Assembly (NCBI GenBank): GCA_021790075.1
Contig: JAJYIN010000005.1
Coordinates: 1 to 23,935, forward strand
From: Actinomycetes bacterium
GTDB lineage: Bacteria; Actinomycetota; Thermoleophilia; BMS3ABIN01
Length of the DNA stretch: 23,935 bases
Direction: 5' to 3'
In this document: positions 22,838 to 23,935 of the stretch, piece after piece
How positions within the stretch are numbered: position 1 is the stretch's first letter
Layout: each line of letters starts with the position of its first letter
The notes under the pieces: generated by a model
Told to the model about the DNA's origin: nothing
The model's input: the letters and a program-made list of their open reading frames with translations, nothing else
Database searches by the model: none
Position numbers and translations under genes: made by a program

Positions 22838-23557
22838 CTACCTCCCGAGCCAGGGAAGCAGGACTATGCCGATGAAGTCCACCAGGAAGTGTATGACGAT
22901 CGGGGCGACAAGACTTCTCCGCCAAACGTAGACTACGGCAAGAGCTGCCCCCATAAGGCCGACCGTAGCTATCCCGGCTGATCCCTCGTAGCCATGCCCC
23001 AATGAGAAGATCACCGCCGAAAGTATGATAGCGGCAGGAATGCTCCGGGTTACGTTTCTCAGACGAAGTATGAGATATCCACGGAAAATGGTCTCCTCAG
23101 CCAGAGCGACAACTACCACCAGAACAAAGGCGAGGATGAACCCTGAATAGCCTTTGGCGGACAGGAATGACGGGAGTGGAGTAGAAGGGGCGGAGAGTCC
23201 GGCAGCCCGAAAAGCGCTTTCGAGCAGGCCCGCGCCGAGGAAAAGCGGAATGAACAACAGGATGCCCAGGAAGACATCCTTCCAGCCGTTCCTGAAGGTC
23301 CAGCCGATCTTCCCGATTGGCTCGCCGTTGCGCCAGAGAAAGAACAGAATCAGGCTAACAAGAGCAAGGTCTCGCAGGATAGTCGAAATTGCTACCAACA
23401 CGAAGCTCAAGCCGCTCTGATTAACGACAAAAAGGGAAAGAACCAACGACGGCACGATGAGGAACAGAAAGACAGAGACTTCGACAAGCTGCTGCCTGCG
23501 GCTTACTTGCTCGCCGCGGTCTGAGTTATCGGCGGTCTTCTTCAGGCCCAACATCAT
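22838..23557 (-). CDS. CPBP family intramembrane glutamic protease (CAAX-like)
   Basis: The start is the ATG at 23557, five bases after AGAGAGG; a GTG 13 codons upstream has no such site. The 239-residue protein has about seven or eight membrane segments. Its C-terminal half carries the three CPBP motifs: EETIFRGYLILRL (EExxxR), FSLGHGYEGSAG (the FxxxH motif), and VIHFLVDFIG (HxxxD). These residues form the active site of Rce1-type intramembrane proteases. Bacterial members process peptides or give immunity to bacteriocins, but no peptide gene lies beside this one and its role is unknown. Confidence 0.87.
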   Translation of the reverse strand: MMLGLKKTADNSDRGEQVSRRQQLVEVSVFLFLIVPSLVLSLFVVNQSGLSFVLVAISTILRDLALVSLILFFLWRNGEPIGKIGWTFRNGWKDVFLGILLFIPLFLGAGLLESAFRAAGLSAPSTPLPSFLSAKGYSGFILAFVLVVVVALAEETIFRGYLILRLRNVTRSIPAAIILSAVIFSLGHGYEGSAGIATVGLMGAALAVVYVWRRSLVAPIVIHFLVDFIGIVLLPWLGR

Positions 23558-23798
23558 TGGAACCTCTCTTGCGAGACTGGCAAACAAGACTATCACGAGT
23601 CAGGGAGCGGTGGCAACGGTCGTGACAGCTTGAGACGATGGCATATCAGGGGGCTGAAGCTGCTGGAACACAGGATCTACCAGGACTGACGGGCTGCGTT
23701 GGCAGCAGTGGAAACCGTCAAAGCTTCCTCAACCGCCGCCGGGCCTGGCCTATGGTTAGCGGCAAATCCTCCGCGGTTATGCCTCCATCCCGAGCGAG
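23558..23798. other. short gap without a recognised gene
   Basis: About 240 bp with no convincing open frame on either strand. The minus strand continues past the ABC fragment's stop with about 25 residues unlike an ABC C-terminus, consistent with decayed or joined DNA. Confidence 0.4.
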
Positions 23799-23935
23799 CT
23801 ACTGAGCCACCATGTTCAGGTCATGGATGGCGATAATCGCAGTCAGTCCTTCTTCTTGACAAAGCATCTTTATGAGATCGAGGATCTCTATCTTGTGATT
23901 GATATCGAGATTCGCTGTCGGTTCATCGAGGAACA
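23799..23935 (-). pseudogene. ABC transporter ATP-binding protein fragment with early stop
   Basis: Read leftward from the window edge, the frame gives FLDEPTANLD (Walker B and D-loop), a short helix, then AIIAIHDLNMVAQ with the H-loop histidine, and then TAG at 23801-23799. FecE/BtuD-type ATPases, to which DEPTANLD and IHDLN point, normally continue about 60-100 residues beyond this point. After the stop the same frame gives no ABC-like sequence for the next ~25 codons. The gene is therefore cut short at its 3' end. The 5' part lies outside the window. Confidence 0.7.

Noticed and set aside
1..23935. CRISPR array, tRNA, rRNA or phage module
   Set aside because: No regularly spaced identical repeats, tRNA-like cloverleaf or phage structural genes were seen. 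The repeats present are degenerate or part of coding repeats.

Overview
This is a GC-rich bacterial window (roughly 57% GC by eye) with AT-rich intergenic stretches, several GTG/TTG starts and many secreted cell-surface proteins. There is no rRNA, tRNA or CRISPR array. An uncultured Actinobacteriota-like lineage is a guess based on the WTWYD-repeat surface proteins and an apparently leaderless regulator gene; nothing here fixes the taxonomy. Use of selenocysteine is strongly suggested.

Left part (1-6405): the 3' truncated portion of a secreted right-handed beta-helix protein, a 671-bp intergenic region with palindromes and a degenerate 25-bp repeat, a secreted Ig-like protein, a small membrane lipoprotein, a GT-C-type membrane glycosyltransferase, and a large membrane histidine kinase with a second, ATPase-less sensor half at its C-terminus.

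Centre (6563-13950): eight plus-strand genes with a sulfur theme. In order: TauE/SafE sulfur-anion exporter, DUF1634 membrane partner, ArsR regulator, HAE3/MMPL-type RND exporter, second ArsR regulator, DsrE-like protein, ArsR-rhodanese fusion regulator, and a thioredoxin-SQR fusion flavoprotein. The last gene is the main discovery. Its reading frame is interrupted by one TGA exactly where the thioredoxin active-site cysteine belongs, giving U-Q-G-C. A bacterial SECIS-like stem-loop begins immediately after that codon. Read through, the gene is 12319-13950 (543 residues) with a strong ribosome binding site; an annotation pipeline would split or truncate it. The cluster looks like a sulfide/persulfide-responsive detoxification or oxidation module: sensing by ArsR and ArsR-rhodanese proteins, sulfur trafficking by DsrE and rhodanese, oxidation by the seleno-thioredoxin/SQR flavoprotein, and export by TauE and RND proteins. 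That integration is inference.

Right part (14142-23935): a Gly-rich beta-helix surface protein whose inserted loops lengthen along the chain, a damaged ISL3-family insertion sequence with recognisable ends, a mobile-element-like scrap with nested inverted repeats, a tandem-HD HD-GYP protein (probable c-di-GMP phosphodiesterase), a large secreted G1 peptidase/beta-helix/WTWYD-repeat protein, a CPBP intramembrane protease, and a fragment of an ABC transporter ATPase with an early stop.
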